Source of the DNA: Ramlibacter sp.
GTDB lineage: Bacteria > Pseudomonadota > Gammaproteobacteria > Burkholderiales > Burkholderiaceae_C
NCBI GenBank assembly: GCA_025351615.1
Contig: JANXVP010000071.1
Location: 1 to 16,658, forward strand
Direction of reading: 5' to 3'
Length of the DNA: 16,658 nucleotides
The notes under the pieces are model-generated. The model was not told the DNA's origin and searched no databases. It was given only the letters and a program-made list of their open reading frames with translations. The translations under genes were made by a program, and so were the position numbers. Positions within the stretch are counted from its first letter, which is position 1, and each line of letters starts with the position of its first letter. Of this stretch, positions 6,763 to 15,064 are shown in pieces.

Positions 6763-7443
6763 CTAAAGAATAACGCCTTTGCTGCGCAGATAAGCGTCGA
6801 TCCAGTCGCGCTTGTCCTGGCCAGAGGCGATCAAACGCTTGCGCTCGGTCTCGCGCTGCGCCTGCCGACGGGCGCCATCGAGCACGCTTTGCAGCAGGCG
6901 CTGCGGAATGGCGATCACGCCGTCTTCATCGCCCACCACCAGGTCTCCCGCATCGACCGACATGCCACCGACGCTGACAGGTACATTGATTTCACCCGGA
7001 CCATCCTTGAATGGACCGCGCAACGTATTGCCGCGCGCATAGCACGGAAAATCGGCGTCGTAGAACGCCGCCACGTCGCGAATCGCACCGTCGATGACGA
7101 AGCCGGCGACGCCGCGGACCTGCGCATGCATCATCATCAGTTCACCGACCAGCGCCTGCGACACGTCGCGATTGGCATCGACCACGATGACGTCGCCGGA
7201 TTCGGCCATGTCGAGCGCCTTGTGAATCATCAGGTTGTCGCCCGGCCGCGCCTTGACGGTAATCGCGCGCCCGACCAGCTTCTGTTCCCGGTGATAGCGT
7301 TGCAGGCCGACACTGCCGGTCAGGCGATTCATGCTGTCGCCGATATGCGGCGTCACCATCTCGCGGTAGGCCTCGATGAAAGCCGTGGAAATTTTTTCCG
7401 GCATCGCAAGAATGCGAAATCCTGCTTGGTCGATTGTGCTCAT
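6763..7443 (-). CDS. RraA-family aldolase/decarboxylase (4-hydroxy-4-methyl-2-oxoglutarate aldolase-like)
   Basis: Cytoplasmic protein (226 residues) of the RraA / HMG-aldolase fold. Members cleave 4-hydroxy-4-methyl-2-oxoglutarate-type acids to pyruvate or decarboxylate oxaloacetate using a divalent metal; some only inhibit RNase E. The catalytic signature is intact: GELMMM (100-105), then GFVIDGAIRD (114-123), where R122 and D123 correspond to the pyruvyl-binding Arg and metal-binding Asp. The intact pair and catabolic context favour an enzyme over an RNase regulator. Start ATG 7443 is preferred over an in-frame ATG 33 bases upstream because AGGGA lies just before it and the family's N-terminal region begins there. 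It is the last gene of the long minus-strand cluster, 29 bp after the aldehyde dehydrogenase. The actual substrate is unknown. Confidence 0.9.
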   Translation of the reverse strand: MSTIDQAGFRILAMPEKISTAFIEAYREMVTPHIGDSMNRLTGSVGLQRYHREQKLVGRAITVKARPGDNLMIHKALDMAESGDVIVVDANRDVSQALVGELMMMHAQVRGVAGFVIDGAIRDVAAFYDADFPCYARGNTLRGPFKDGPGEINVPVSVGGMSVDAGDLVVGDEDGVIAIPQRLLQSVLDGARRQAQRETERKRLIASGQDKRDWIDAYLRSKGVIL

Positions 7444-7472
7444 TGGTTGATCCCTTATATGCAAAACGCCGG

Positions 7473-8885
7473 TCAATAGGCGATGGTGACCAGGCGCTCT
7501 TCGGTCATTTCCCGGATCGCATAGGCAGGACCTTCCCTGCCGAAGCCGCTATCCTTGACGCCGCCGAACGGCATCACATCAACGCGGGCACTCGATGCTT
7601 CATTGATGTGAATGCCGCCGAAACGCAGTACGCGCGCCGCGGAAAAGGCGACATGCAAATTGGAGGTAAAGACGCCGACGGACAAGCCGAACGGCTGCGC
7701 ATTTGCACGGGCGATCGCCTCGTCGAGCTGATCGAATTCGGAAATCGACATTACGGGCGCAAAGATTTCTTCGCAAACAACCTTCATCTTGTCCGTCACG
7801 CGATGCAAAACGGTAGGCTGCAAAAGGCTCCCCTCGCGGCGGTCGCCGGTCAGAATTTCGGCGCCACCGCTAACCGCTTCGGCAATCCAGGACGACGCAC
7901 GTTGCGCATGCTGAGTGGTGATCATCGGGCCGATGACGGTCGACGGGTCGCCCGGGTCTCCGAATTTCATCGCGCGTGCGGCGGCAACAAATTTCGGAAT
8001 GAATTCGCCCGCGATCTTCTGGTCGACGAACAGGCGCTGCACCGAAGTACACACCTGACCTGCCTTGCGGAATCCTGCATTGACGATTTTCGGAATCGCA
8101 AGGTCGATATTGGCGTCATGGCACACAATCGTGCTCGCGATGCTGCCAAGCTCAAGTTGGGTTCCACGCAGACCCGCGGCCCGCTGAATCTCGCGGCCGA
8201 CCCGGGTGCTTCCGGTAAATGCATAGAAGGAGATACGCTGGTCAGCCAGAAGCTGCGGGCCGATGATGCCGCCGTCCCCATGAAGCAGCGACAGCAAATT
8301 GGCGGGGAGGCCGGCCTCAATCAACACCTTGCAAAGCTCGACGGCAGTCAGCGGCGTGTACTCCGAAGGCTTCAGCACTACTGAATTGCCACCTGCCAGA
8401 GCCGGGCCGACCTTGTGCGCTATCGTGTTGAGCGGTGAATTGAACGGTGTAATTGCGCAAACCACCCCGCGCGGTCCCCGAATCGTAAAACCGACCCGGT
8501 TTTTCACCCCCTGCGCGGCCTCCATCGGCACCATCTCGCCGACCAGGCGTTTTGCTTCTTCCGCCGACAGTTCCAGAGTCTGCACACACCGGCGAACCTC
8601 ATTTTCGCCGTCGGCGCGTGTGAAGCCCGCTTCGGCGCGCATCAGATCAACCAGCCGGTCGATGCGGTTTTCGAGAATGCGCGCTGCGGCGCCGAGAATC
8701 TTGAACCGGTCGTACGGCGCAAGCCTGGAAGTTGCCTGTCCTGCGACTACTCCGGTTACGGAGGCCTCGACCTGCGCCGCGGAGGCTACCGCCATCTCAC
8801 CGTAGACCGCACCGGTAAATTTGTCGGTCAGGGCCTGCGTCGATTCGCCATCCACCCATTTGCCGCCGATCAAAAGCTGAGACAT
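7473..8885 (-). CDS. NAD(P)+-dependent aldehyde dehydrogenase
   Basis: Soluble aldehyde dehydrogenase (470 residues, normal length) oxidising an aldehyde to its acid. Motifs in order: TPFN with N149 for the oxyanion hole, K172 in KPSE for the cofactor, the Rossmann loop FTGSTRVG (223-230), general base E245 in LELGS, nucleophile C279 in GQVCTS, and EEIFAPV in the C-terminal catalytic region. The usual ELGG reads ELGS. ATG 8885 has GAAGGA about 8 bases upstream, and that site overlaps the end of the decarboxylase beta gene only 5 bp away. The aldehyde made by the decarboxylase is therefore its likely substrate. If that enzyme acts on sulfo- or phosphonopyruvate, the product would be sulfo- or phosphonoacetate; a carboxylated or branched aldehyde is equally possible. 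Confidence 0.92.
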   Translation of the reverse strand: MSQLLIGGKWVDGESTQALTDKFTGAVYGEMAVASAAQVEASVTGVVAGQATSRLAPYDRFKILGAAARILENRIDRLVDLMRAEAGFTRADGENEVRRCVQTLELSAEEAKRLVGEMVPMEAAQGVKNRVGFTIRGPRGVVCAITPFNSPLNTIAHKVGPALAGGNSVVLKPSEYTPLTAVELCKVLIEAGLPANLLSLLHGDGGIIGPQLLADQRISFYAFTGSTRVGREIQRAAGLRGTQLELGSIASTIVCHDANIDLAIPKIVNAGFRKAGQVCTSVQRLFVDQKIAGEFIPKFVAAARAMKFGDPGDPSTVIGPMITTQHAQRASSWIAEAVSGGAEILTGDRREGSLLQPTVLHRVTDKMKVVCEEIFAPVMSISEFDQLDEAIARANAQPFGLSVGVFTSNLHVAFSAARVLRFGGIHINEASSARVDVMPFGGVKDSGFGREGPAYAIREMTEERLVTIAY

Positions 8886-8890
8886 AGGAT

Positions 8891-9547
8891 TTATCCTTCA
8901 ATATTGGCGCCGTGCGAGGCTGCTTTTGATACGGCAAGGCCTTGCATGAAGCGGCCACGGATCTTTGCCGCATCACGTTCGGTAACGCCGGCCGGCGGCT
9001 TGTCGTCAGTCCGCGCCGCGATAAACCATGGACCGTCTTGCGTCAGCACGCAGTCAATGAGTTGCTCGAAATGCGCTTCGTCGGCGGCCCAGGTGCTTTG
9101 GAAGAGGCCCGTGCCCTTGGCCACCGCCACCAGGTCCGTGCCATACGATGTGAGCGTAGGCTGCGAGCCAGTGATCTGGTAGACACCGTTGTCGAAAACG
9201 ATGATTGCCAGATTTTTCTGGTTGGCGACTGCAATGGTTCCCAGTGCGCCGAGCTGCATCAGCATCGAGCCGTCGCCTTCCAACGCAAATACCCGGCGAT
9301 CAGGTTGCGCCATCGCAACGCCAAACGCGATCGGTGCTGCAAGCCCCATGCTTCCGAGCATATAGAAATTCTGGGGACGCTGGCCGCTCGCCCACAGGTC
9401 AAAATGGGTATGGCCGATGCCGCCAATGACGGCCTCTGCCTTGCGAAGCTTCGCCACGAGACGGCGAGTAATATCCGAGCGGTTCATGACCTTCGCCATG
9501 TCCCGTCTGGGCGATTTCATTTCATTTGCAGACATGGCAGCTCTCAC
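8891..9547 (-). CDS. thiamine-diphosphate decarboxylase beta subunit (sulfopyruvate/phosphonopyruvate decarboxylase type)
   Basis: C-terminal (pyrophosphate-binding) half of a ThDP-dependent 2-oxo-acid decarboxylase, as a separate polypeptide of about 218 residues. GDG at 91-93 starts the ThDP/Mg motif, which ends about 27 residues later at N120 in FDNGVYQITG. GSMGLAAPIAFGVA (65-78) is the usual preceding helix. ComE-type sulfopyruvate decarboxylase beta subunits have this layout, as does the C-terminal half of phosphonopyruvate decarboxylase. The start taken is GTG 9547, which overlaps the alpha stop (GTGA) and implies coupling. ATG 9535 or ATG 9487 are possible, since the first 20 residues look non-conserved. 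It must pair with the alpha subunit, because the activating Glu is there. Confidence 0.88.
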   Translation of the reverse strand: MRAAMSANEMKSPRRDMAKVMNRSDITRRLVAKLRKAEAVIGGIGHTHFDLWASGQRPQNFYMLGSMGLAAPIAFGVAMAQPDRRVFALEGDGSMLMQLGALGTIAVANQKNLAIIVFDNGVYQITGSQPTLTSYGTDLVAVAKGTGLFQSTWAADEAHFEQLIDCVLTQDGPWFIAARTDDKPPAGVTERDAAKIRGRFMQGLAVSKAASHGANIEG

Positions 9548-10083
9548 TTCTTGATGGTGTTCGTCAATAGCGGGGACAGAATGATCGCCGCGGGTGCCTG
9601 GGTTGCAAACGCCTGATTGATCATCCTGTCCACGATAAACTCGACATCCTCCGTACGCGTAATCGCATGGTGTTCAATGCCTAGCGTCTCCAGAACAGGC
9701 CGCATCATCCGGCAAACGATCGCTTGACCCAGTTGGAAGTCGCCCAACGTGCCACGTTCCGAAATCATCATCAGCAGAGGGATCTGATAGGGAACCGCGA
9801 GAGAAGCCAGGACATTCGGAATCGTCGCGAATCCGCTCGTCTGCATCAGCACGATGCCGCGCAGTCCGGCCATGTAGGCGCCGGTCACGATACCTACCGC
9901 CTCTTCTTCGCGAGCCGGGCAAATGACTGTGAAATACTCATCCGCGTGCAGCCGCTTGATCAGCGGAGCAAGGACTTTATCCGGGACATAAGTTATAAGC
10001 CGGACCTGATTTTCCTTCAAGACCCGTGCAACGATCTCATCCCAGGCTTCAGGGGGTGGACCGGCGGCATTGACAGCAGACAT
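9544..10083 (-). CDS. thiamine-diphosphate decarboxylase alpha subunit (sulfopyruvate decarboxylase type)
   Basis: N-terminal (pyrimidine-binding) half of the same ThDP enzyme, 179 residues. YVPDKVLAPLI (32-42), CPAREEEAVGI (55-65) with the glutamate that activates the cofactor, and MQTSGFATIPN (80-90) are typical of ComD-type sulfopyruvate decarboxylase alpha chains. The segment after SERG reads GTLGDFQLGQ, not the DEPQH-like stretch I associate with phosphonopyruvate decarboxylase. The start is ATG 10083 because AAAGGAG lies 5-11 bases upstream; an in-frame ATG at 10104 would place that site inside the gene. It overlaps beta by 4 bp, so both halves are made in equal amounts. The reaction class, 2-oxo acid to aldehyde plus CO2, is well supported. 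The acid is not known. Confidence 0.88.
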   Translation of the reverse strand: MSAVNAAGPPPEAWDEIVARVLKENQVRLITYVPDKVLAPLIKRLHADEYFTVICPAREEEAVGIVTGAYMAGLRGIVLMQTSGFATIPNVLASLAVPYQIPLLMMISERGTLGDFQLGQAIVCRMMRPVLETLGIEHHAITRTEDVEFIVDRMINQAFATQAPAAIILSPLLTNTIKK

Positions 10084-10110
10084 TTCTTCTCCTTTTTTTG
10101 TCATCGGGCA

Positions 10111-10194
10111 TTACTGCGCCTTGGGCAGCACTTTGCATGCACCTGGCGACGCGGTGCCATCAGCACGAACACCGGAATTCTGCGCGTGTGTCAT
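10111..10194 (-). CDS. possible 27-residue coupled small ORF
   Basis: ATG 10194 overlaps the stop of the preceding Bug gene (TAATG) and opens 27 codons (MTHAQNSGVRADG... ending LPKAQ) to TAA at 10111. It fills most of the 110-bp gap before the decarboxylase alpha gene. It has no Shine-Dalgarno of its own and no recognisable motif. It could be a coupled microprotein or chance. Confidence 0.18.
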   Translation of the reverse strand: MTHAQNSGVRADGTASPGACKVLPKAQ

Positions 10195-11180
10195 TAGTTG
10201 AGTTTGATGTTCGCCTCAGTAACTACCTGACCCCACTTTTTCGATTCCGAGCGCATCAGGTTCGACAACACCTCAGGTTTGCCACCGACAACGTCGAAGC
10301 CCATGTCGGTCAGTTTCTTGTGCATCAGCTTGTCCTGCAGCGCCCCATCGAACGCGGCGTTTAGTTTGGCGATGATCTCCCTTGGCGTATCCGAGCGCAC
10401 CACAAAACCATACCAGGAGATCAGTTCGAAACCGGGCACACCGGATTCGTCGACGGTCGGCAGATTCGGAAACTGGGGCGAACGCGCGAGTGTCGTGATG
10501 GCGAGCGGACGGAGGCGGCCCGCATTCACCAGCGCCATCGATTCCGGCAAAATCGCGATCGACATCGTTGTCTCGCCACTGACCAGACCTGCCAGCGCGG
10601 GGGCGCCCCCCTTGTAGGGAATGTGGGTCATCTCGATGCCGGCCATCATCTTGTACATCTCGGTGCCGAGGTGCCCGGGTGAACCATTTCCCGCAGTTGC
10701 GTAGTTCTCCTTGCCGGGCCGGCTCTTCAGATATGCGGTCAGCTCTTGCATCGTCTTGACGGGAACTGAAGGGTGGACGAGGACCTGGCTCGCCTGTTTC
10801 GTGGCGAGAATGATCGGAGCAAGGTCTTTCTGCGGGTCGTATGGCGACGCTTCCTTGTAGAGATGCGGATTCACTGCGAGCGCCGCCGAGGTTCCCAGAA
10901 AGATGGTGTAACCATCCGCCGGCTGCTTGAGAACCTGGCTCACTGCGATGTTGCCGCTGGCGCCTGGAAGATTCTCGACGATGACCGGTTGGTTGAACCG
11001 ATCGCTTAGCTCCTTCCCAAGCATGCGCGCCAGAACGTCGGTAGACCCGCCTGGCGCATAGGGCACGACAATTTTAATGATCTTGTTCGGGTAGTCCGCT
11101 GTCGCATCGGCGGCATAGGCACTGCTCCCGTGCAGCGTCGACAGGACGAGGGCCAACGTGAGCACCACGATATTTTCCAT
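10194..11180 (-). CDS. Bug/TctC-family periplasmic solute receptor, second copy
   Basis: Periplasmic receptor (328 residues) of the Bug family, embedded in the catabolic cluster and so probably binding its starting substrate. Hallmarks are YPNKIIKIVVPYAPGGS, NLPGASGNIA, THIPYKGGAPAL, LPTVDESGVPGFE and the C-terminal LMRSESKKWGQVV. Signal peptide MENIVVLTLALVLSTL ends with cleavage after AYA near residue 23; its n-region lacks a positive charge. The start at 11180 has GGAG 7 bases upstream. An in-frame ATG at 11237, with GAGG 7 bases upstream, would add 19 residues including an Arg, so the start is not fully settled. It lies downstream of hydantoinase B in the same direction. No membrane partner is present. 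It is clearly diverged from the receptor at 3705-4694, so this is not a recent duplication. Confidence 0.92.
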   Translation of the reverse strand: MENIVVLTLALVLSTLHGSSAYAADATADYPNKIIKIVVPYAPGGSTDVLARMLGKELSDRFNQPVIVENLPGASGNIAVSQVLKQPADGYTIFLGTSAALAVNPHLYKEASPYDPQKDLAPIILATKQASQVLVHPSVPVKTMQELTAYLKSRPGKENYATAGNGSPGHLGTEMYKMMAGIEMTHIPYKGGAPALAGLVSGETTMSIAILPESMALVNAGRLRPLAITTLARSPQFPNLPTVDESGVPGFELISWYGFVVRSDTPREIIAKLNAAFDGALQDKLMHKKLTDMGFDVVGGKPEVLSNLMRSESKKWGQVVTEANIKLN

Positions 11181-11250
11181 AGCGAATCTCCACTGTGCAA
11201 GGATTAAAAAATTGCAATGTAAAAAGCATCGCTGCATCGGGCTGCCTCAG

Positions 11251-12897
11251 TCACCGCTCTGCTCGAACTGAACAGGTATAGCCATGTAAACGGTCGTACG
11301 ACTGCAAGGCGTCGTTGCGCTCGCTGGCAGGACCGTAACCACCGCCGCCGGGCGTGCGCAATATCACCTCATCGCCCGGTGCAAGAACATGTGGCCGACG
11401 ACTGTCCACCGCAGCTCCGTTGATCAATACTTCGCCGCATGCCCCGGCCTCGCCTCCGGCAAGACCCGGAGCGGGCACATGAAGCCGTTCTGTCAGAAAG
11501 ACAATCGACAGCGGCCCGTCATGTTGGTTGACAAAGCAGATTTCTTCCCCCAACCCGCCGCGCGAGCGTCCGGCTCCGCCCGACCCGGGCCGCAGGCGCT
11601 TGTAGCGGAAGAACAGTGGTGCATCCCTCTCCGCAATCTCCACCGGAGTCGGCGAAATATTGCTCGGCCACGACATTGCCGATGAACCATCTTTCCCGGC
11701 GGTGCCGCCCATCCCCCCGTTATAGAAGAGCACCGTGGCGAACGGCTTGCCGTCCGGCCGCATTCCGCTCATATTTGCAATCCACAGCGGCGAGCCGGCG
11801 CCGGCCATGACGCGATCCGGGAGGACTGCCTGCAGGGCGCCAAAAATCACGGTCGGTACATAGTGTCCGGTACAGGCGCGACCGCCGACGGGAGCCGGTG
11901 ATTTCGGATTGACAATCGTGCCCTCGGGCGCGACTGCCCGGATCGGCCGAAACAAACCATCGTTATTCGGAAGATCCGGCAGGAGCAGGCACTTGATCGC
12001 ATAGACAGTCATCGCGTAGGTATAAGCCATCACGCAATTGATCGCGCGCGGCTGCTGCGGCGAAGTTCCCTCGAAATCGCATTCGATTTCGCTTCCCTGA
12101 ATTTTCACGGCGACGGCAAAGCGGAACATGTTCTCGAAGCCGTCGGTCTGCATCTCGTACGGGTACACGCCATCCGGAAGTTTCGAGATCGCCTGCCGCA
12201 TCGCAGCTTCACCGCGGTCGAACAGGGCTTCAGCGAGATCGTCGATGCCGTCCAGCGCGTACTCGGTCAGCACCTCGCCAAGCCGGCCCGCAACCAGTTC
12301 CACCGCGCCAACCTGGGACCAGATGTCGCCGACGGTTTGCTCGGGCGTGCGCACGTTGGTGCGGATCAGAGAAAGCAAAGTCTCGTCGTGTTTTCCTTCG
12401 CGCAGCAAGCGCATCATCGGGATCTGGAAGCCTTCCTCGAACAGCTCGCGCGAATCGACAGAGCGGATTTTTCCGCCGATATCGGGGACGTGACCCGCAG
12501 TCGCGGCAAAACCTATCAGCTTCGCCAGATGGAAAATCGGCTTGACCAGGCAGACGTCGTTCAGATGTCCGGTTCCGATCCATGGATTGTTCGTAATATA
12601 AATGTCGCCAGGCCGCATTTCATCGGTACCGATCTGTGCCAGCGCCGCTCTTACCGTACGTGGCAAGGTGCCGATGAACGACGGAATGCTTCCGCTGTTT
12701 TCGGCAAGGGACCGCCCTGACGAATCGGTGACGACCACAGCGAAGTCATTGGCTTCCGTGGAAAGGGTGGAAAACGATGTCCGTACGATCAGCTTCGCAG
12801 CTTCATCCGCGATGGAACGCACGCGCGTCCAGAAGACCTCCAGAAAAATTGGATCGGCCGTCCGTCCCGTGGTGCGCATTTGATTTTCCATCCTCAT
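11251..12897 (-). CDS. hyuB: hydantoinase B / N-methylhydantoinase-oxoprolinase family beta subunit
   Basis: Cytoplasmic partner (548 residues, normal length) of HyuA in an ATP-dependent enzyme that opens cyclic amides (hydantoins, 5-oxoproline) or, in relatives, carboxylates ketones. Family hallmarks are PGDIYITNNPWIGTGHLNDV (96-115), AGHVPDIGG (134-142), a conserved C-terminal RLRPGSGGAGRSRGG, and the ending RTPGGGGYG. H111, D114 and H136 have the same +3/+22 spacing I recall for the metal ligands of acetone carboxylase's homologous subunit, so a metal site is likely intact. ATG 12897 overlaps the HyuA stop by 4 bp, with AGGA just upstream. An in-frame ATG at 12891 is possible. It depends on HyuA, which is frameshifted here. 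Confidence 0.93.
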   Translation of the reverse strand: MRMENQMRTTGRTADPIFLEVFWTRVRSIADEAAKLIVRTSFSTLSTEANDFAVVVTDSSGRSLAENSGSIPSFIGTLPRTVRAALAQIGTDEMRPGDIYITNNPWIGTGHLNDVCLVKPIFHLAKLIGFAATAGHVPDIGGKIRSVDSRELFEEGFQIPMMRLLREGKHDETLLSLIRTNVRTPEQTVGDIWSQVGAVELVAGRLGEVLTEYALDGIDDLAEALFDRGEAAMRQAISKLPDGVYPYEMQTDGFENMFRFAVAVKIQGSEIECDFEGTSPQQPRAINCVMAYTYAMTVYAIKCLLLPDLPNNDGLFRPIRAVAPEGTIVNPKSPAPVGGRACTGHYVPTVIFGALQAVLPDRVMAGAGSPLWIANMSGMRPDGKPFATVLFYNGGMGGTAGKDGSSAMSWPSNISPTPVEIAERDAPLFFRYKRLRPGSGGAGRSRGGLGEEICFVNQHDGPLSIVFLTERLHVPAPGLAGGEAGACGEVLINGAAVDSRRPHVLAPGDEVILRTPGGGGYGPASERNDALQSYDRLHGYTCSVRAER

Positions 12898-15000
12898 GAA
12901 TCCTGGTCCGTCATCGTAATCACCAGGTTACCGCTCGAAAGTTGTTCGACATGTCCTTTCGGACCGACCACCAGCGATGAGCTGGTGTCTTCGATCACCA
13001 GCGGTCCGGGTGCACTGAAACCTGCAGGCAGCATCGAACGCTCATAGATCGGGGTGGGGAGATATTCGCCCGCTTCCCTGAAGTACACCTCGCGAATTCC
13101 CTTTGGCGCTGGCAAGGAGCCATGGCCCAGCGCTTCGGGTGTAAATCGTTCGCGCGGCGGCGCATCGCCGGCAATGCGCAGGTTCACCAACTCCACCGGG
13201 ACGTCGGGCGGTGTACGGCCAAACTTCTCCTGATAGACGGCTTCGAATGCCGCGACCAGCTTGGCACGAACTTCTTCTTCAGAGCCGGTGTGCACGCCTG
13301 TATACGGGCCCTCGGGCAGCTTGACGGAGAGGTTGAAACCCTGGCCGACGAAACGCCCGTCCGCCTGGCGCGTCAGAGTGATCGGGCCGAACGTATCCGC
13401 CAGGTGTTCGAGCGATGCGCGAGCCTGCGTTTCTAGCGCGGAAAATGCCTGTTCGATCGCCTCGAGCGAGTCCGAGGAAGGCCGAAAACTCATCGTGCGC
13501 GAGCGATCCGCCCGAGCCGATGCCACCAGCAGGCCGTATGCCGACGCCACCCCCGCTGCCGGCGGACAGATGATGGTCCGCACGCCGATTTTCCGGGCCA
13601 CGTAGTAGGAGTGCAGCGGACCCCCGCCGCCGGTGCATAGCAGCACGAAGTCGCGTGGATCCCGCCCGCGTTCAGCAACGTGAACACGAGCGGCGCCCGC
13701 CATGTTCTCGGCGACGATGTCATGCATGCCCCACGCGATATCGATCACGTCCCGTCCCAGCGACGCGCCGAGTCGTCCGATGGCTGCAGCAGCTTTGGTG
13801 CGATCGATCGACAGCGAGCCGCCTGCAAAATAGTCCGGGTTCAGATAACCGAGAACCAGATTCGCGTCGGTGACCGTCGGTTCGCTGCCGCCACGGGAGT
13901 AGCATGCCGGCCCCGGTTCCGATCCTGCACTCTCCGGTCCGACCTTGCAACCCGAGTTGATCCTGGTGGGCGATACTGCCGCCGCCAGCGCCGATCTCGA
14001 TCAGATCGACCGTGGTAATGCGAATCGGCAGACCGCTGCCCTCGGCAAAGCGCTTGCGCCGAGCCGCCTCGAAACCATAAGCGATGGACGGCCGGCCATG
14101 CTCGATAAGGCTGAGCTTGGCGGTGGTTCCGCCCATGTCGAACGCCAGCAGATGCGACTGGCCATCGCGCAAACCGTAATGAGCGGCAGAAATGGCGCCA
14201 GCGGCCGGGCCGGACTCAAGCAGTTCAATCGGGTTGCGCCTGGCTTCCGAGAGATGACATAAACCTCCATTCGACAGCATCATGAGCACACCGCTCATCA
14301 GCCCCAACGTGCTCAGTCGTTCCTCGAGCGCATTCAGATAGCGGTTTGCGAGCGGCTTGATATACGCGTTTGCAACCGTGGTCGAGATGCGCTCGAACTC
14401 GCGAATCACCGGCGCCACGTCCGAAGACAGCGTGATTTCCATCGCAGGAAAATCGCGCTTGATCCATTCGGCGACCATTCGCTCATGCCTTCCCGACGCA
14501 TAAGAATGCAACAGACAGACGGCGATCGATTCCACTCCTGCCTTCACCAGAGTGGCTACTGCGGTATGAACGTCGCGGGAATTCAGCGGCTCCAGTTCAT
14601 TGCCCTTTGCGTCGAGGCGTCCGCCAATTTCGGCGCGCTGATTGCGCGGCACCAGCGGCGGCGCGCGATCGATCGCCAAATCATAAAGATCGTATTTACG
14701 CTCATGCCCGATCTCGATCACATCCATGAACCCCTGGTTAATCAGCAACCCTGTGGAAATGCCGCGGCGCTCGATCAGGGCGTTCGCAAACAGCGTCGTC
14801 GCATGGACGACGCGCTTCACTTCGGGTGGGTTGATCCTGCATGTCCTGATTAGTTCGCTGACGCCGTCCGTCACGCCTTGCGCCGGATCGCCGTGCGTCG
14901 TCAACACCTTCAGGCTGTGAAGCTTGCCGGCTGAATAATCGAGAGCCACCACGTCGGTAAAAGTGCCGCCAATATCAATGCCTATTGCCCACTGAGTCAA
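12894..15000 (-). pseudogene. hyuA: hydantoinase A / oxoprolinase family alpha subunit, interrupted by a one-base frameshift
   Basis: ATP-binding half of the HyuA/HyuB enzyme. Residues 1-352 are read from TTG 15000 (GGAG 6 bases upstream; no ATG available). They include the actin-like phosphate loops IGIDIGGTFTDVV (6-18) and FDMGGTTAK (288-296), then SNGG and GAGGGSIA. At 13943-13944 one extra G shifts the frame. Read on in the next frame, the protein resumes at once with VGPESAG, EPGPACY, DANLVLGYLNPDYF and CTGGGGPLH, and runs to the stop at 12894. Removing one base gives 701 residues, normal for the family. Both halves are otherwise clean, so the event is very recent or is a sequencing error. 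As written, translation runs off-frame to a stop at 13720, leaving a protein without its C-terminal domain. HyuB follows with a 4-bp overlap. Confidence 0.92.
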
Positions 15001-15022
15001 AAAAATCTCCAGGCTGGTTAAA

Positions 15023-15052
15023 TGTTCACAAGCGTTTGTTCACGCTCGCGAG
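15023..15052. repeat. direct and inverted repeats in the aminotransferase-HyuA gap
   Basis: TGTTCAC occurs at 15023-15029 and 15037-15043. AGCGT/ACGCT (15031-15035, 15042-15046) can pair across a 6-base loop, and CTCGCGAG (15045-15052) is a palindrome. Together they fill the only sizeable gap in the 5' half of the cluster. They could mark an mRNA processing hairpin or protein site; chance is not excluded. Confidence 0.3.
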
Positions 15053-15064
15053 TGGTGGCATCCT

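Noticed and set aside
7434..8384. 316-codon plus-strand frame opposite the aldehyde dehydrogenase
   Set aside because: Antisense shadow; the minus strand has the catalytic Cys, Glu and Asn of the family.
13720..13748. Overlap of two separate hydantoinase genes
   Set aside because: The two pieces are one HyuA: the second frame continues the family sequence from 13942, far upstream of its first ATG at 13748.
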